Shown here one piece after another: positions 1 through 9,730 of a DNA stretch of 64,000 nucleotides. The stretch lies in contig NZ_JAGHZS010000004.1 of NCBI RefSeq assembly GCF_017745275.1, forward strand, positions 372,001-436,000. Direction: 5' to 3'. Below the pieces are notes generated by a model, which was given only the letters and a program-made list of their open reading frames with translations, was not told where the DNA came from and did not search any database. The position numbers and the translations under genes were made by a program. Positions within the stretch are counted from its first letter, which is position 1. Each line of letters begins with the position of its first letter. This stretch comes from Chitinophaga sp. GTDB lineage: Bacteria; Bacteroidota; Bacteroidia; Chitinophagales; Chitinophagaceae.

Positions 1-894
1 AGTGCATCGCCTTATCCCTCCTCTCCTGCTCCATCAGCACCAACAGGCATACAGGCAACAGCCAGTGTAGGAAAAGTATGGCTAAGATGGCTGCCCGTTG
101 CCACCGCAAACGGATATAATGTATTACGTTCAACAACAAACGGCGGCCCCTATACTACCATTGCTACCTACAAAGGTACCTATCCACTATATGAAGATAC
201 GGGCGTAACGAATGGCACCCGGTATTACTATGTAGTATCCGCCATTAACCAGGCTGGAACCAGTAGTAATTCCTCCCCGGTAAATGCAACGCCGCAAGCT
301 ACCGGTGCACTGGCTGCCGGTTGGAGTCAACAGGACATCGGAACAATTACTACAGCAGGTACCGCGGGGTATGCCAATGTAAGTAATGGCACCTTTGTCA
401 TGAGTGGCACCGGCGCGGGCATCGGTGGCGCCGCAGATGGCCTCAGTTACGTGTATAAAAGTGTAACCGGAGATGCTACCATTACGGCACGGCTGACAGC
501 CGGCACCTGGGCTGGTGGCGGTTCTCAAAAAACAGGCATTATGATCCGGGAAACGCTTTCACCTAATGCCATTGCCTTTAGTATGACATCAGGAGATGGA
601 GGTGTTCGTGAAGCAAAATTTGGCAGCCGCATATCAGCAGGTGGCTCCATGAGTTTTCAACCCGGTAATGCATATACCCGCACGCCTACCTGGTTCCGTT
701 TACAAAAAACCAGCAATACCATCACGGCCTATCAGTCGACCGATGGAAAAACGTGGTTTGCCGTAGGTAACCCTGTAACTGTTTCCATGGCAAACAATTA
801 CTACGTTGGACTGGTGGTTTCTTCAAACAGTTCCAATGCAAACAGCGCCACATTCGATAGTGTAACCATAGCAGGAAAACCTCGCACCAGGTGA
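1..894 (+). CDS. C-terminal part of a secreted FN3 / concanavalin-like domain protein (5' end outside window)
   Basis: The frame is open from base 1 to the TGA at 892-894, so the start lies upstream. The visible 297 residues hold a fibronectin type III module (about residues 12-95: WLRWLPVATANGYNVLRS, then a YYYVVSAINQAG strand) and a DUF1349-like jelly-roll of about 190 residues ending in SATFDSVTIAG. The same two module types occur in reverse order inside the next gene, where they flank an alginate-lyase domain, so this is probably the tail of another carbohydrate-active enzyme; the catalytic part is not visible. It ends without a recognisable type IX sorting domain, unlike its neighbour. 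The role in polysaccharide binding is inferred from family and context. Confidence 0.75.
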   Translation, partial: SASPYPSSPAPSAPTGIQATASVGKVWLRWLPVATANGYNVLRSTTNGGPYTTIATYKGTYPLYEDTGVTNGTRYYYVVSAINQAGTSSNSSPVNATPQATGALAAGWSQQDIGTITTAGTAGYANVSNGTFVMSGTGAGIGGAADGLSYVYKSVTGDATITARLTAGTWAGGGSQKTGIMIRETLSPNAIAFSMTSGDGGVREAKFGSRISAGGSMSFQPGNAYTRTPTWFRLQKTSNTITAYQSTDGKTWFAVGNPVTVSMANNYYVGLVVSSNSSNANSATFDSVTIAGKPRTR

Positions 895-1033
895 GAGAAA
901 TATCCAATCAGCACACCCGCTAAAAAGAAATAAAAGAATCAATGCAGCAACAAAAGGGACAAATGACAGGCAGCAATAGTTTTTTCAGAAAATACCATGA
1001 AACAAATTTTTAAACCCTGATTAAAATAACCCT

Positions 1034-4000
1034 ATGATGGACTTCTTTACCACTGATATTTTATCAAAAATCAGAAAGTTCCACTGCTGCCTGGCAGCTA
1101 TTTTTATCTTTTTGTTTTCCTTAAATGCCGGGGCGCAGAATTTTGTGCACCCCGGTATTCCACTATCCAGCTCGGACCTGAGCATTTTGAAAGCGCATGT
1201 ACAGGCTGGTGATTACCCCTGGAAACAGGCGTACGACATCATGGCAGCAGATGGCAAGGCGCAGTTGACCTACCAGATGCAGGGTCCATTTGCCACAGTT
1301 AGCCGCAGTCCGGACGTCAATCGCGGCCAATGGATGAATGATATGACCGCTGCATTTTACTTGTCCCTCATGTGGTATTTTACGGACAATGAGGCTTATG
1401 CAATAAAAGCAAGAGATATTTTAATTGCCTGGGCCAATACCCAAACACAATTCACGGGACAACTGGGAAACCTGGATTTAGGTGATTTCGCGCATACTTA
1501 TGGCGGCGCAGCCTCTATCCTTCGGGGCACATGGAGTGGCTGGACACCTGCCAATACCACCGCAGTACAAAATCTTTTTAATAACGTTTACTGGCCGCCA
1601 TCAGGTTGTGGCGGTTATGCATTAGGACCGGCAAATAAAGGTACGTTAAGTATCGCTGCGGGAGCCGCCATCGCCGCGTTCTCTGATGATCCTGAAAAAG
1701 TAGCGCATGTAGTTCACCTGATGAGGTATATAGGTGCAACAGGATTAAAAAATACACTACCCAGCGGCGAAAATGGCGAAAGCGCAAGAGATCAGGGACA
1801 TGCACATGGCATGTGGGGTAACCTGGCTTTTGCCGCAGAAGTAATGTGGAAGCAAGGCCTGGATCTTTACTCCGAACTGGATAACCGGCTGCTTGCAACA
1901 GGAGAATATTTTGCAAGAAAGAATACAGGCGATTCCCTTGGATACATCCCCTATGGTACTACCGACGCCCATTATCTCACAGATGTAAGCGGTGTATGGG
2001 ATGGAGGAAGATGGGGACTAACCCTCATACATGGAGCCTATATGGTGCGTAAAAACCTGCATTCCGATTATGTGACGAAGCGCCTTACAGACATACCCAG
2101 GCGATTTGATCCTATTTACACCTGGTTTTACAAGTCGGAGGATCATTCTACTGCTGTTGTTCCTCCACAAACCGAAATTGTTCCTGCCCCCGGAAAAGTA
2201 GGAACAGGCGGCCTGACAGATTTAGATATAGGATCGGCTTCTCCTTCAGGAAGCAGTTCTTATGACAATAACGTGTGGACAGTTACCGGAAGCGGGACCG
2301 AAATTAATACGCATGCTGCCGATGGTTTACACTTCGTCTACAAAGAAGTAACCGGTAATTGCTCCTTCATCGCCAAAGTAAAAACAGTTGGAGGAAGTGC
2401 CCTTAATGCAAGAGCAGGTATAATGATTCGTTCTGATCTAACAGCTACGTCAGCACAAAGGGCGTGGATCACTATCAAATCAGGAAAGAGAGCGGAATCT
2501 TTTATGCATGGATGGACAGAGGTAAGAGGCGGCTCTAATTGGGAAAAACCAGAAAGGCCGATTCCACAGGATGATTATTGGGTTAAGATTGAAAGGATTG
2601 GAGATGTCATTGGGATGTATTACTCGGCAGATGGCACCAGCTGGGCAGCAGAAGCAGAAGGCAGGTTTGCAGGCTTTACTGGTAAAGCATACATTGGTTT
2701 AGCAGTTTGTTCCAATGTCAACGGCACCTTAGATACCGCTACGTTTAGCCATGTAAGTGTTACAGGCGGACAGGGAGGCATTGTTACCATTCCTGAAGCA
2801 CCGCATTCTGTATATGCATACCCCGGCAATAACCAGGTCCGGGTTCGGTGGCTTTCTTCATTTGGCGCCGAAAGCTATACACTTAAACGGGCAACGGCTC
2901 CAAATGGAACCTATACAACCATTGCATCTTCCCTTCCCGGGAACAGCTTTATGGACAATAATGCAACAAACGGGCAAACCTATTACTATAAGGTTTGTGC
3001 AGTAAATGCTGCCGGCACCAGCGCAGATTCACCCGCCGATGCAGGTACGCCCAAAGCGCCATATGTACCGCAAACCCTCAATGGCCTGTATCGTATTATA
3101 GCAACACATAGCGGCAAAGCAGTGGAGGTTAAAAACAGCTCCCTTGCTGATAGTGCTTTACTGGGACAAAAAACCTATGCTTTTACAAGTAACCAGCACT
3201 GGATAATAACGCCTAAATCGGGCACCGATTATAAAGTAATTAACCTCCTGAGTGGGAAAGCAATGGATGTAGTGGGCAACGCAACCTCCAACGCCGCGGC
3301 TATCGAGCAACGTACCTACTCGGATACAGATGCATCGCAGGTTTGGTCTATTACAGACAGGGGAAACGGTACTTTCAGTATTGTAGGAAAACCAAGTCAG
3401 AAATCACTGGATGTTCCGGGATCAAATACCGCAGATGGTATTGTAATGAACATTAACAGGTGGCTGGATGGTGCAAACCAGATCTTTAGGATAGAACCGG
3501 TAATGGGTGCTGAAATGGATTCTGTTTACCTTCAGAAACTCGCAGAAGCCATCAGGTTACGTGATACCACGGAGGTAAGTACTACAAATGAATTGGGCAA
3601 ATTCCCGGTAGCGGCTAAGGCTCAACTGAATGACAGCATTACCTACGTGCAATCATTGTACAATTCCCAATCTACTGTTATAGAGGTCTGCAATTATGTA
3701 TCAGTGCTGGAAAATGCTATCAAGCGGTATAAAGCAGCGATGTATTATGGTACAAATTCATTGGCTGATGGCAACTACTACCTCAAGCCCCTCCTCAACG
3801 ATTCACTATGGACCAGGAATACCACCAATACACCTCTATTCGATGTAGAGAACTCCGATCCCCTGCTTCAGATATGGAACGTCACAAAGCAGGGCAATGG
3901 CCGGTACAAGATCGTTTGTCTCAGTGCGCCTTCCTCCTTTAGTAATTATATCAATGAAAGTGCGCAATTTGGCCGTAGCGTCACCCCCTACGCCGATGTC

Positions 4001-6457
4001 TGGAATTCAATGAATATTTACTTTGACGGAACCTCATACGCAGTGCAGAGAGCTCAAAGAGCCGGGAATGGCTACTGGTTTATAGCTGGTAACCAGGTAC
4101 AATATGTAGTAGGTAGTGATAATGATTCGGTTCCTTATAGCTTTCCTTTCCGTTTTGTGCCAGTGGGAACTATTCCTGTAAATCTGATAGTGGCTGCCGG
4201 TGACGCAAAAAATATCCTGGAATGGGATCCCATCTTCAATTCCACTTATAACATAAAACGTTCCACTACACCAGGGGGGCCTTATACCACACTTACCACC
4301 CAGAGTACCACCAGGTTTATTGATACTACGGTAAATAATGGTACTGCTTACTACTACGTAGTTGCTTCAACAGATAGTACTGCTTTAAGCCCGGAAGTGG
4401 CGGCGATACCTAATGTTGGCCAGATGACCTACCTGAAATTTAATGAAACCAGTGGAATACGTGCGATCGATAGCTGGGGAGCCACACATGGTACCCTGGC
4501 GGCTGTTGCTACCCGTACTACCGGGAAAGACGGTAACGCACTTATGCTGAATGGTACTGCGAATGCTTATGCTACCTTACCTGCAGGATTCGTTAGCACC
4601 TTATCTGATTTTACCATTTCAGCCTGGGTGAAAATGGATGCGATGGCGAACTGGATGAGGGTATTTGATTTTGGCAATAACAATACCCAATATATGTTCC
4701 TTTCCGTGCAGGCAGGAACTACCACGGTCAATAACGTAAGTGCTTCCATCGTTCGCTATGCTATTAAAAACGGAGGCGCAGAGTTAAATGTAAGCGCTCC
4801 CTATACCTTTTCATTAAATACCTGGGTACACCTGGCTGTTACCAAATCTGGAGATACCGCCCGCCTGTATATCAACGGAAACCTGGCATCTACCAATTCC
4901 GCGATAAATATCAGGCCTTCACAGCTAACTCCTGCAGGTACTAACACGGGTACTGCTTTAAACTACCTGGGTAAATCTCAATTCTCAGATCCGATTTTCA
5001 ACGGGGCTATTGACGAATTCAAAATTTACACCAGGGCGCTAAGCAATGCAGAAATCACAGAGGGAATGAAAAAAAATCAAATGCTCCGCTTTGGCCCGCT
5101 ATCGCAAAAAAGAGTGGGAGAAGCTGATTTTAATGCCGGTGCTATGGCCTCGTCCGGCCTGCCCGTTACTTACACAAGCTCCAATGAAAATGTAGCTACC
5201 ATTGTAAATGGCAGCGTGCATGTTACCGGCAAAGGAGTAACAATCATTACCGCCACCCAAAATGGAGACAGCCTGTACAAGGCAGCTCCCCCCGTGTCGC
5301 AACAGCTTACAGTATATATGCCTCCTACGGTGCAAACAAAAAACATCCAGGTGGCAGTGAATGAAAATGGAGATATAGCTATTACGCCACAGCAGGTAGA
5401 CAATGGCTCAATAAGTTATGCAGGCGCATTGATGCTTAGTTTAAACAAACGCGATTTCACCTGCGCAGACATCGGTTCACCCGTAACAGTAATACTGACT
5501 GCAAAAGATGAGGATGGCCATACCAGTAGCGATACCGCGCAGGTAACGGTAACGGATCAACTAAAACCAGTACTTACCGCACCGGCAGATTCGTTCTATT
5601 GTTACGCCCAATCAGGCACCTACAGTATTCCTTCGCTTACGGCAACTGATAATTGCGGTATTGCTTCAATAGGTTATAGTATCAACGGAGCTACCTCACG
5701 CACCGGGAACGGAGCAGATGCCAGTGGCCTGTTCAATACGGGACAATCAATGATCACCTGGACTGTTACCGACACCCACGGCAACGTGAATACGGCCACA
5801 ACTACCGTAACAATAAACGCGGCAATCAATACTGTAATCCCGGATGTATACGCCATGAACACTTCAACAGATGCCAAAAACACCATCTACATAGGTTACG
5901 GGCCGGCCGCTCTTACCCTTGTTCCCAACGTATCCGGAGGCACATCACCGTACGAATATACCTGGAGCAACGGACAAACCACGCCCTCGATTAGTGTAAA
6001 TACAGCAGGCACCTATACGGTTGTTGTTACCGATAGCAAAGGATGTACATCCACCGGCGCTATTCTTATGAAAGCATTGGATGTTCGCTGTGGTAGCAAC
6101 AACAATAAGGTCATGATCTGCCATAACAATAATACGATCTGCATTTCCCCCGAAAGTATTTCGGATCATTTGAAACATGGTGATTATCTTGGTAGTTGTA
6201 CAACGTCGGCGTTGCGTAGCAGCGGGAATATTACTACCTATCCTAATCCCGTTACAAACGTATTAAATATACAGGTAGGTAAAGCAGATGTTGGTGCTAT
6301 TGTAAAAATGTATAATCAAAACGGTATGCTGGTAAAAACGCTGATAATGACCAGCACCTCCGGGACTATCCCGGTTCGGGATCTGGCTGCCGGCTTGTAC
6401 TATTTGCATATAAACACCCGGGGAATAGCTACTATCAAAAAAATAATTAAACAATAA
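1034..6457 (+). CDS. Giant multidomain alginate-lyase-family protein with T9SS C-terminal domain
   Basis: An 1807-residue secreted protein. The signal peptide is about residues 1-35 (ends NAGAQ). Residues about 40-370 match the alginate lyase superfamily (PF05426), including an ESARDQGHAHGMWG block resembling the family's RDQGHT signature; members cleave uronic-acid polysaccharides by beta-elimination. Then in order: DUF1349-like jelly-roll (about 390-585), FN3 (590-675), ricin-type lectin (680-825), a helical FIVAR-like segment (830-905), a second FN3-like module (1050-1130), LamG-type concanavalin domain (1145-1345), Ig-like repeats, a SprB-like repeat with SPYEYTWSNGQTT (about 1640), and a type IX sorting domain (from about 1738, YPNPVTNVLNIQ, ending KKIIKQ). 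It is expected on the cell surface or released. The exact substrate cannot be read from sequence; fucosidase and GH43 neighbours suggest a complex acidic heteropolysaccharide rather than pure alginate. Confidence 0.85.
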   Translation: MMDFFTTDILSKIRKFHCCLAAIFIFLFSLNAGAQNFVHPGIPLSSSDLSILKAHVQAGDYPWKQAYDIMAADGKAQLTYQMQGPFATVSRSPDVNRGQWMNDMTAAFYLSLMWYFTDNEAYAIKARDILIAWANTQTQFTGQLGNLDLGDFAHTYGGAASILRGTWSGWTPANTTAVQNLFNNVYWPPSGCGGYALGPANKGTLSIAAGAAIAAFSDDPEKVAHVVHLMRYIGATGLKNTLPSGENGESARDQGHAHGMWGNLAFAAEVMWKQGLDLYSELDNRLLATGEYFARKNTGDSLGYIPYGTTDAHYLTDVSGVWDGGRWGLTLIHGAYMVRKNLHSDYVTKRLTDIPRRFDPIYTWFYKSEDHSTAVVPPQTEIVPAPGKVGTGGLTDLDIGSASPSGSSSYDNNVWTVTGSGTEINTHAADGLHFVYKEVTGNCSFIAKVKTVGGSALNARAGIMIRSDLTATSAQRAWITIKSGKRAESFMHGWTEVRGGSNWEKPERPIPQDDYWVKIERIGDVIGMYYSADGTSWAAEAEGRFAGFTGKAYIGLAVCSNVNGTLDTATFSHVSVTGGQGGIVTIPEAPHSVYAYPGNNQVRVRWLSSFGAESYTLKRATAPNGTYTTIASSLPGNSFMDNNATNGQTYYYKVCAVNAAGTSADSPADAGTPKAPYVPQTLNGLYRIIATHSGKAVEVKNSSLADSALLGQKTYAFTSNQHWIITPKSGTDYKVINLLSGKAMDVVGNATSNAAAIEQRTYSDTDASQVWSITDRGNGTFSIVGKPSQKSLDVPGSNTADGIVMNINRWLDGANQIFRIEPVMGAEMDSVYLQKLAEAIRLRDTTEVSTTNELGKFPVAAKAQLNDSITYVQSLYNSQSTVIEVCNYVSVLENAIKRYKAAMYYGTNSLADGNYYLKPLLNDSLWTRNTTNTPLFDVENSDPLLQIWNVTKQGNGRYKIVCLSAPSSFSNYINESAQFGRSVTPYADVWNSMNIYFDGTSYAVQRAQRAGNGYWFIAGNQVQYVVGSDNDSVPYSFPFRFVPVGTIPVNLIVAAGDAKNILEWDPIFNSTYNIKRSTTPGGPYTTLTTQSTTRFIDTTVNNGTAYYYVVASTDSTALSPEVAAIPNVGQMTYLKFNETSGIRAIDSWGATHGTLAAVATRTTGKDGNALMLNGTANAYATLPAGFVSTLSDFTISAWVKMDAMANWMRVFDFGNNNTQYMFLSVQAGTTTVNNVSASIVRYAIKNGGAELNVSAPYTFSLNTWVHLAVTKSGDTARLYINGNLASTNSAINIRPSQLTPAGTNTGTALNYLGKSQFSDPIFNGAIDEFKIYTRALSNAEITEGMKKNQMLRFGPLSQKRVGEADFNAGAMASSGLPVTYTSSNENVATIVNGSVHVTGKGVTIITATQNGDSLYKAAPPVSQQLTVYMPPTVQTKNIQVAVNENGDIAITPQQVDNGSISYAGALMLSLNKRDFTCADIGSPVTVILTAKDEDGHTSSDTAQVTVTDQLKPVLTAPADSFYCYAQSGTYSIPSLTATDNCGIASIGYSINGATSRTGNGADASGLFNTGQSMITWTVTDTHGNVNTATTTVTINAAINTVIPDVYAMNTSTDAKNTIYIGYGPAALTLVPNVSGGTSPYEYTWSNGQTTPSISVNTAGTYTVVVTDSKGCTSTGAILMKALDVRCGSNNNKVMICHNNNTICISPESISDHLKHGDYLGSCTTSALRSSGNITTYPNPVTNVLNIQVGKADVGAIVKMYNQNGMLVKTLIMTSTSGTIPVRDLAAGLYYLHINTRGIATIKKIIKQ

Positions 6458-6501
6458 TGCCATTGAAAATAAAGTTTCCCTGGTAAAATACAGACCATCA
6501 C

Positions 6502-6541
6502 CCGGTACGGACGATAGTATTACTGCTACCGTCCGTACCGG
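6502..6541 (+). terminator. Hairpin between the lyase and GH29 genes
   Basis: A perfect 12-bp inverted repeat, CCGGTACGGACG at 6502-6513 and CGTCCGTACCGG at 6530-6541, with a 16-nt loop, starts 44 bases after the stop of the upstream gene. No long T-run follows (taatattta), so it may be a weak terminator or an mRNA-stabilising structure. Confidence 0.5.
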
Positions 6542-6596
6542 TAATATTTAAGGAACTTATACAGGAAAAATTTTCATTAACCGTACAACTTGTAAA

Positions 6597-8258
6597 ATGA
6601 AACGCAGAACATTGATAAAAGGAATGGCAGCTACCTTACCTTCCTTATGGTTTTCCAGGGCATTGGCGAATGGATTTCTGCAACCCGGATATCCCGTGGA
6701 ACCTATTGCAGGCGGACCATTCCAGCCAACCTGGGAATCACTGCAGGCATACCAGACACCTGATTGGTACCGCGATGCAAAATTTGGAATGTGGGCGCAT
6801 TGGGGACCGCAATGCCAGCCGGAATCCGGCGATTGGTATGCGAGAGAAATGTACATGGAGGGTTCCGTGAAATATAAAATTCACCTGGAAAAATATGGCC
6901 ACCCCTCCAAATTTGGTTTTAAGGACGTCATCAACGAATGGAAAGCGGAGAACTGGAATCCCGAAGAACTGGTGAGTTTATACAAGAATGCCGGTGCACA
7001 GTACTTCATGGCGATGGCCAACCACCACGACAACTTCGATCTCTTTGACAGCAAATATCAAAAACACTGGAACGCCACCAGGATAGGTCCGAAGAAAGAC
7101 CTGATCGGCGGTTGGGCCAAAGCAGCAAAAAACAACGGGCTTCCATTTGGCGTAAGCGTTCATGCCTCGCACGCCTGGCGCTGGTATGAATCAGCACAAC
7201 GCTCTGATAAAAATGGCCCCTATGTCGGCATTCCTTATGATGGTAACCTGACAAAAGCCGATGGTAAAGGAAAATGGTGGCAGGGTTTAGATCCGCAGGA
7301 ACTATATGCACAGGCACATCCCCTGAGTAACGACAGTTGGAACAACGGCTCCATCCACAAACAGTGGGGATGGAACAACGGCGTTTATCCCCCGGACAAA
7401 GCCTATATTGAGAAATTTTTCAACCGCACTATTGACCTTATCAATAAGTACAATCCTGATGTAATTTATTTTGACGACTCACAACTTCCATTCTGGCCCA
7501 TTAGCGACGCCGGTTTGCGCATCGCCGCTCACCTGTACAACAAAAGCATCAAAGACCATGGAAAACTTCGCGCCGTCATCAATGGAAAAATACTGGATGA
7601 ACAGCAGCGTAAAGCAATGGTCTGGGATATTGAAAGAGGACAAGCCAATGAAATTCAGCCACTCCCCTGGCAAACCGACACCTGCATCGGGGATTGGCAT
7701 TACAACAAGGATGCGTATAACCGTGACCGTTACAAAACCTCTCAAACAGTAATACAAATGTTAGTGGATATCGTCAGCAAGAATGGTAACTTAATGTTAA
7801 ACATTCCGGTTCGTGGCGATGGTACTATTGATGACAAAGAAAGGAAGGTAGTGGAAGGAATAGCCAAATGGATGCAACAGAACAGCGAAAGCATTTATGG
7901 TACCAGGCCATGGAAAATATTTGGCGAAGGCCCGGCGCAACAAGCGGCCGCCGTTTTAAACGCACAAGGCTTCAATGAAGGAAAAGGGAAAGCATTTACT
8001 TACGAAGACATTCGCTTTGCCACCAAAAAGGAGGCGCTTTATGCAACCGCCATGGGTTGGCCGGAGGATGGCAAACTAGTGATCAAAAGCCTTAAGAAAA
8101 ACAGCGAATATTTTGCAAAAGAAATTCAAAAAATAGAATGGGTGCCTACAAAACAGCCATTAAGTTTTGAAAGAAATGATAATGGATTAATTATTTCCCT
8201 GCCCGAAAAAAAATCAGATGGGTTAACCTACGCAAATGTGGTAAAAATTCTTTCCTAA
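6597..8258 (+). CDS. GH29 alpha-L-fucosidase
   Basis: A 553-residue enzyme predicted to hydrolyse alpha-L-fucosyl linkages with retention. The N-terminus MKRRTLIKG resembles a twin-arginine-type leader and is followed by a short hydrophobic stretch ending ALANG. The family core is clear: WYRDAKFGMWAHWGPQ (about 57-72), a catalytic-face block YFMAMANHHDNFDLFDSKY, and DVIYFDDSQLPFW carrying the Asp expected to act as nucleophile. A C-terminal beta-sandwich follows a KNGNLMLNIPVRGDG segment. The ATG at 6597 is close behind the preceding hairpin. The gene sits in a same-strand series with the lyase-like protein and two GH43 genes, so fucose is probably a side group of the target glycan. Other fucose-configured substrates cannot be excluded. 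Confidence 0.93.
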   Translation: MKRRTLIKGMAATLPSLWFSRALANGFLQPGYPVEPIAGGPFQPTWESLQAYQTPDWYRDAKFGMWAHWGPQCQPESGDWYAREMYMEGSVKYKIHLEKYGHPSKFGFKDVINEWKAENWNPEELVSLYKNAGAQYFMAMANHHDNFDLFDSKYQKHWNATRIGPKKDLIGGWAKAAKNNGLPFGVSVHASHAWRWYESAQRSDKNGPYVGIPYDGNLTKADGKGKWWQGLDPQELYAQAHPLSNDSWNNGSIHKQWGWNNGVYPPDKAYIEKFFNRTIDLINKYNPDVIYFDDSQLPFWPISDAGLRIAAHLYNKSIKDHGKLRAVINGKILDEQQRKAMVWDIERGQANEIQPLPWQTDTCIGDWHYNKDAYNRDRYKTSQTVIQMLVDIVSKNGNLMLNIPVRGDGTIDDKERKVVEGIAKWMQQNSESIYGTRPWKIFGEGPAQQAAAVLNAQGFNEGKGKAFTYEDIRFATKKEALYATAMGWPEDGKLVIKSLKKNSEYFAKEIQKIEWVPTKQPLSFERNDNGLIISLPEKKSDGLTYANVVKILS

Positions 8259-8297
8259 AAATTTGGGAGAGATTTTTTTAAAACTAAAAAAAGAAAG

Positions 8298-9707
8298 ATG
8301 AAAATTGTAAATGCGTTGATGGTATCAGTTTTTCCTCTATTTACTTTGCTCAACGTGAATGGACAGCATGAAGCGAAAAGACAAAACCCATTTGGCAATG
8401 CGCTGGTGCCTGATATGATTGCCGACGCCAGTATACAGGAGATCAATGGAACATTTTATTGTTATGCAACAACAGATGGATATGACCAGGGCTTAAAAAC
8501 ATCTGGCCCGCCGGTGGTATGGAAGTCGAACGATTTTGTTCACTGGCGTTTTTCTGGCTTTTATTTTCCATCTGCAGTCGGTCAAAAATACTGGGCGCCG
8601 AGCAAAGCCGTCGAGGCCAATAATGCATACTATATCTATCCAACTGTAAATGGTTTTATGTATCCGGCCGTTGCAAATTCCCCTGATGGCCCTTTTAAGC
8701 TGGCCAAAGGAGTGGACAGCTTTTCTAAAACTTTTACACCTGCTACCTTATTACAGTCGCGGGATCCCAAAGGCCCTGCTGGTATAGATGCTGAAGTTTT
8801 TATCAATGACGATGGACAACCGTATGTTTTCTGGCAGCGCCGGTTTGCTGCCAGGTTAAACCAGGATATGGTGACTGTAGACACGACTTCCATTATTCAG
8901 ATACCTACTAAACGACAAGGTTATTCTGAGGGCCCTATCTTCTTTAAACGAAAAGGCATCTATTACTACCTGTATACCCTTGGTGGTGATGAACGATACC
9001 AATATGCCTATGGCATGAGCCGTACATCCCCACTTGGACCATTTGAATTTCCTGATACCGACATTATCGCCACTACCAATTATCAACAGCAGATCTTTGG
9101 GCCTGGTCATGGTTGTGTATTCAATCTGCCGGGAACCGATGACTATTATTTTGCTTACCTGGAATATGGCCGGGGCAGCACTAACCGGCAGACTTATGTG
9201 AACAGGATAGAATTTAATGAAGATGGAACCATTCGTCCCATTAACCTGACGCTCAATGGGGTGGGTGCACTTCATTCGTTATCCCCTGAAAAAGAAATCA
9301 AAGTAGTCAACTCAAATGCATCAAGTGTCAGGCCTGATATGATCATTAAACCGAACCAGGATTCATTGTTCAAAAGAACAGAATCATTTTCTTCCCGGTT
9401 TGCTTTCGACAATGCCAACGGCTCCAGGTGGATGGCTGCTGCCGGAGATTCAGCCTCCTGGATGATTGCAGACCTGGGAAATTTGCAGCAGCTCAAACGC
9501 AGTGAAATAGCTTTCGTTCGCCCTACCGCCGGGCACGCCTATATACTGGAGTATTCTGTCAATGGCAAAATATGGAAGCCATGTGGAGGACACGAAGACG
9601 TGATGGTAAAATCCCCACACACAGATCTGTTGAATATGAAAGCGCGTTATTTACGCGTAAAAATTTTAAGTGGTATCAATGGCATCTGGGAATGGCATAT
9701 CTATTAA
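8298..9707 (+). CDS. GH43-family glycoside hydrolase with C-terminal F5/8-type domain
   Basis: A 469-residue secreted enzyme with signal peptide about 1-22 (ends NVNG). The five-bladed GH43 propeller covers roughly residues 30-320. The candidate general base is Asp43 in MIADASIQ, the pKa-modulating Asp lies in GIDAEVFINDDG, and the general acid Glu is in YSEGPIFFKRKG. Family members are inverting xylosidases, arabinofuranosidases or galactosidases; the specificity of this one is not readable. The last 130 residues (from about 340; YILEYSVNGKIWKPCGG and ARYLRVKI) look like a discoidin-type carbohydrate-binding domain. It lies 39 bp after the fucosidase and 23 bp before a second GH43 gene, consistent with one transcript. 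Confidence 0.85.
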   Translation: MKIVNALMVSVFPLFTLLNVNGQHEAKRQNPFGNALVPDMIADASIQEINGTFYCYATTDGYDQGLKTSGPPVVWKSNDFVHWRFSGFYFPSAVGQKYWAPSKAVEANNAYYIYPTVNGFMYPAVANSPDGPFKLAKGVDSFSKTFTPATLLQSRDPKGPAGIDAEVFINDDGQPYVFWQRRFAARLNQDMVTVDTTSIIQIPTKRQGYSEGPIFFKRKGIYYYLYTLGGDERYQYAYGMSRTSPLGPFEFPDTDIIATTNYQQQIFGPGHGCVFNLPGTDDYYFAYLEYGRGSTNRQTYVNRIEFNEDGTIRPINLTLNGVGALHSLSPEKEIKVVNSNASSVRPDMIIKPNQDSLFKRTESFSSRFAFDNANGSRWMAAAGDSASWMIADLGNLQQLKRSEIAFVRPTAGHAYILEYSVNGKIWKPCGGHEDVMVKSPHTDLLNMKARYLRVKILSGINGIWEWHIY

Positions 9708-9730
9708 AAACGAACAAGATATTTTTTGAA

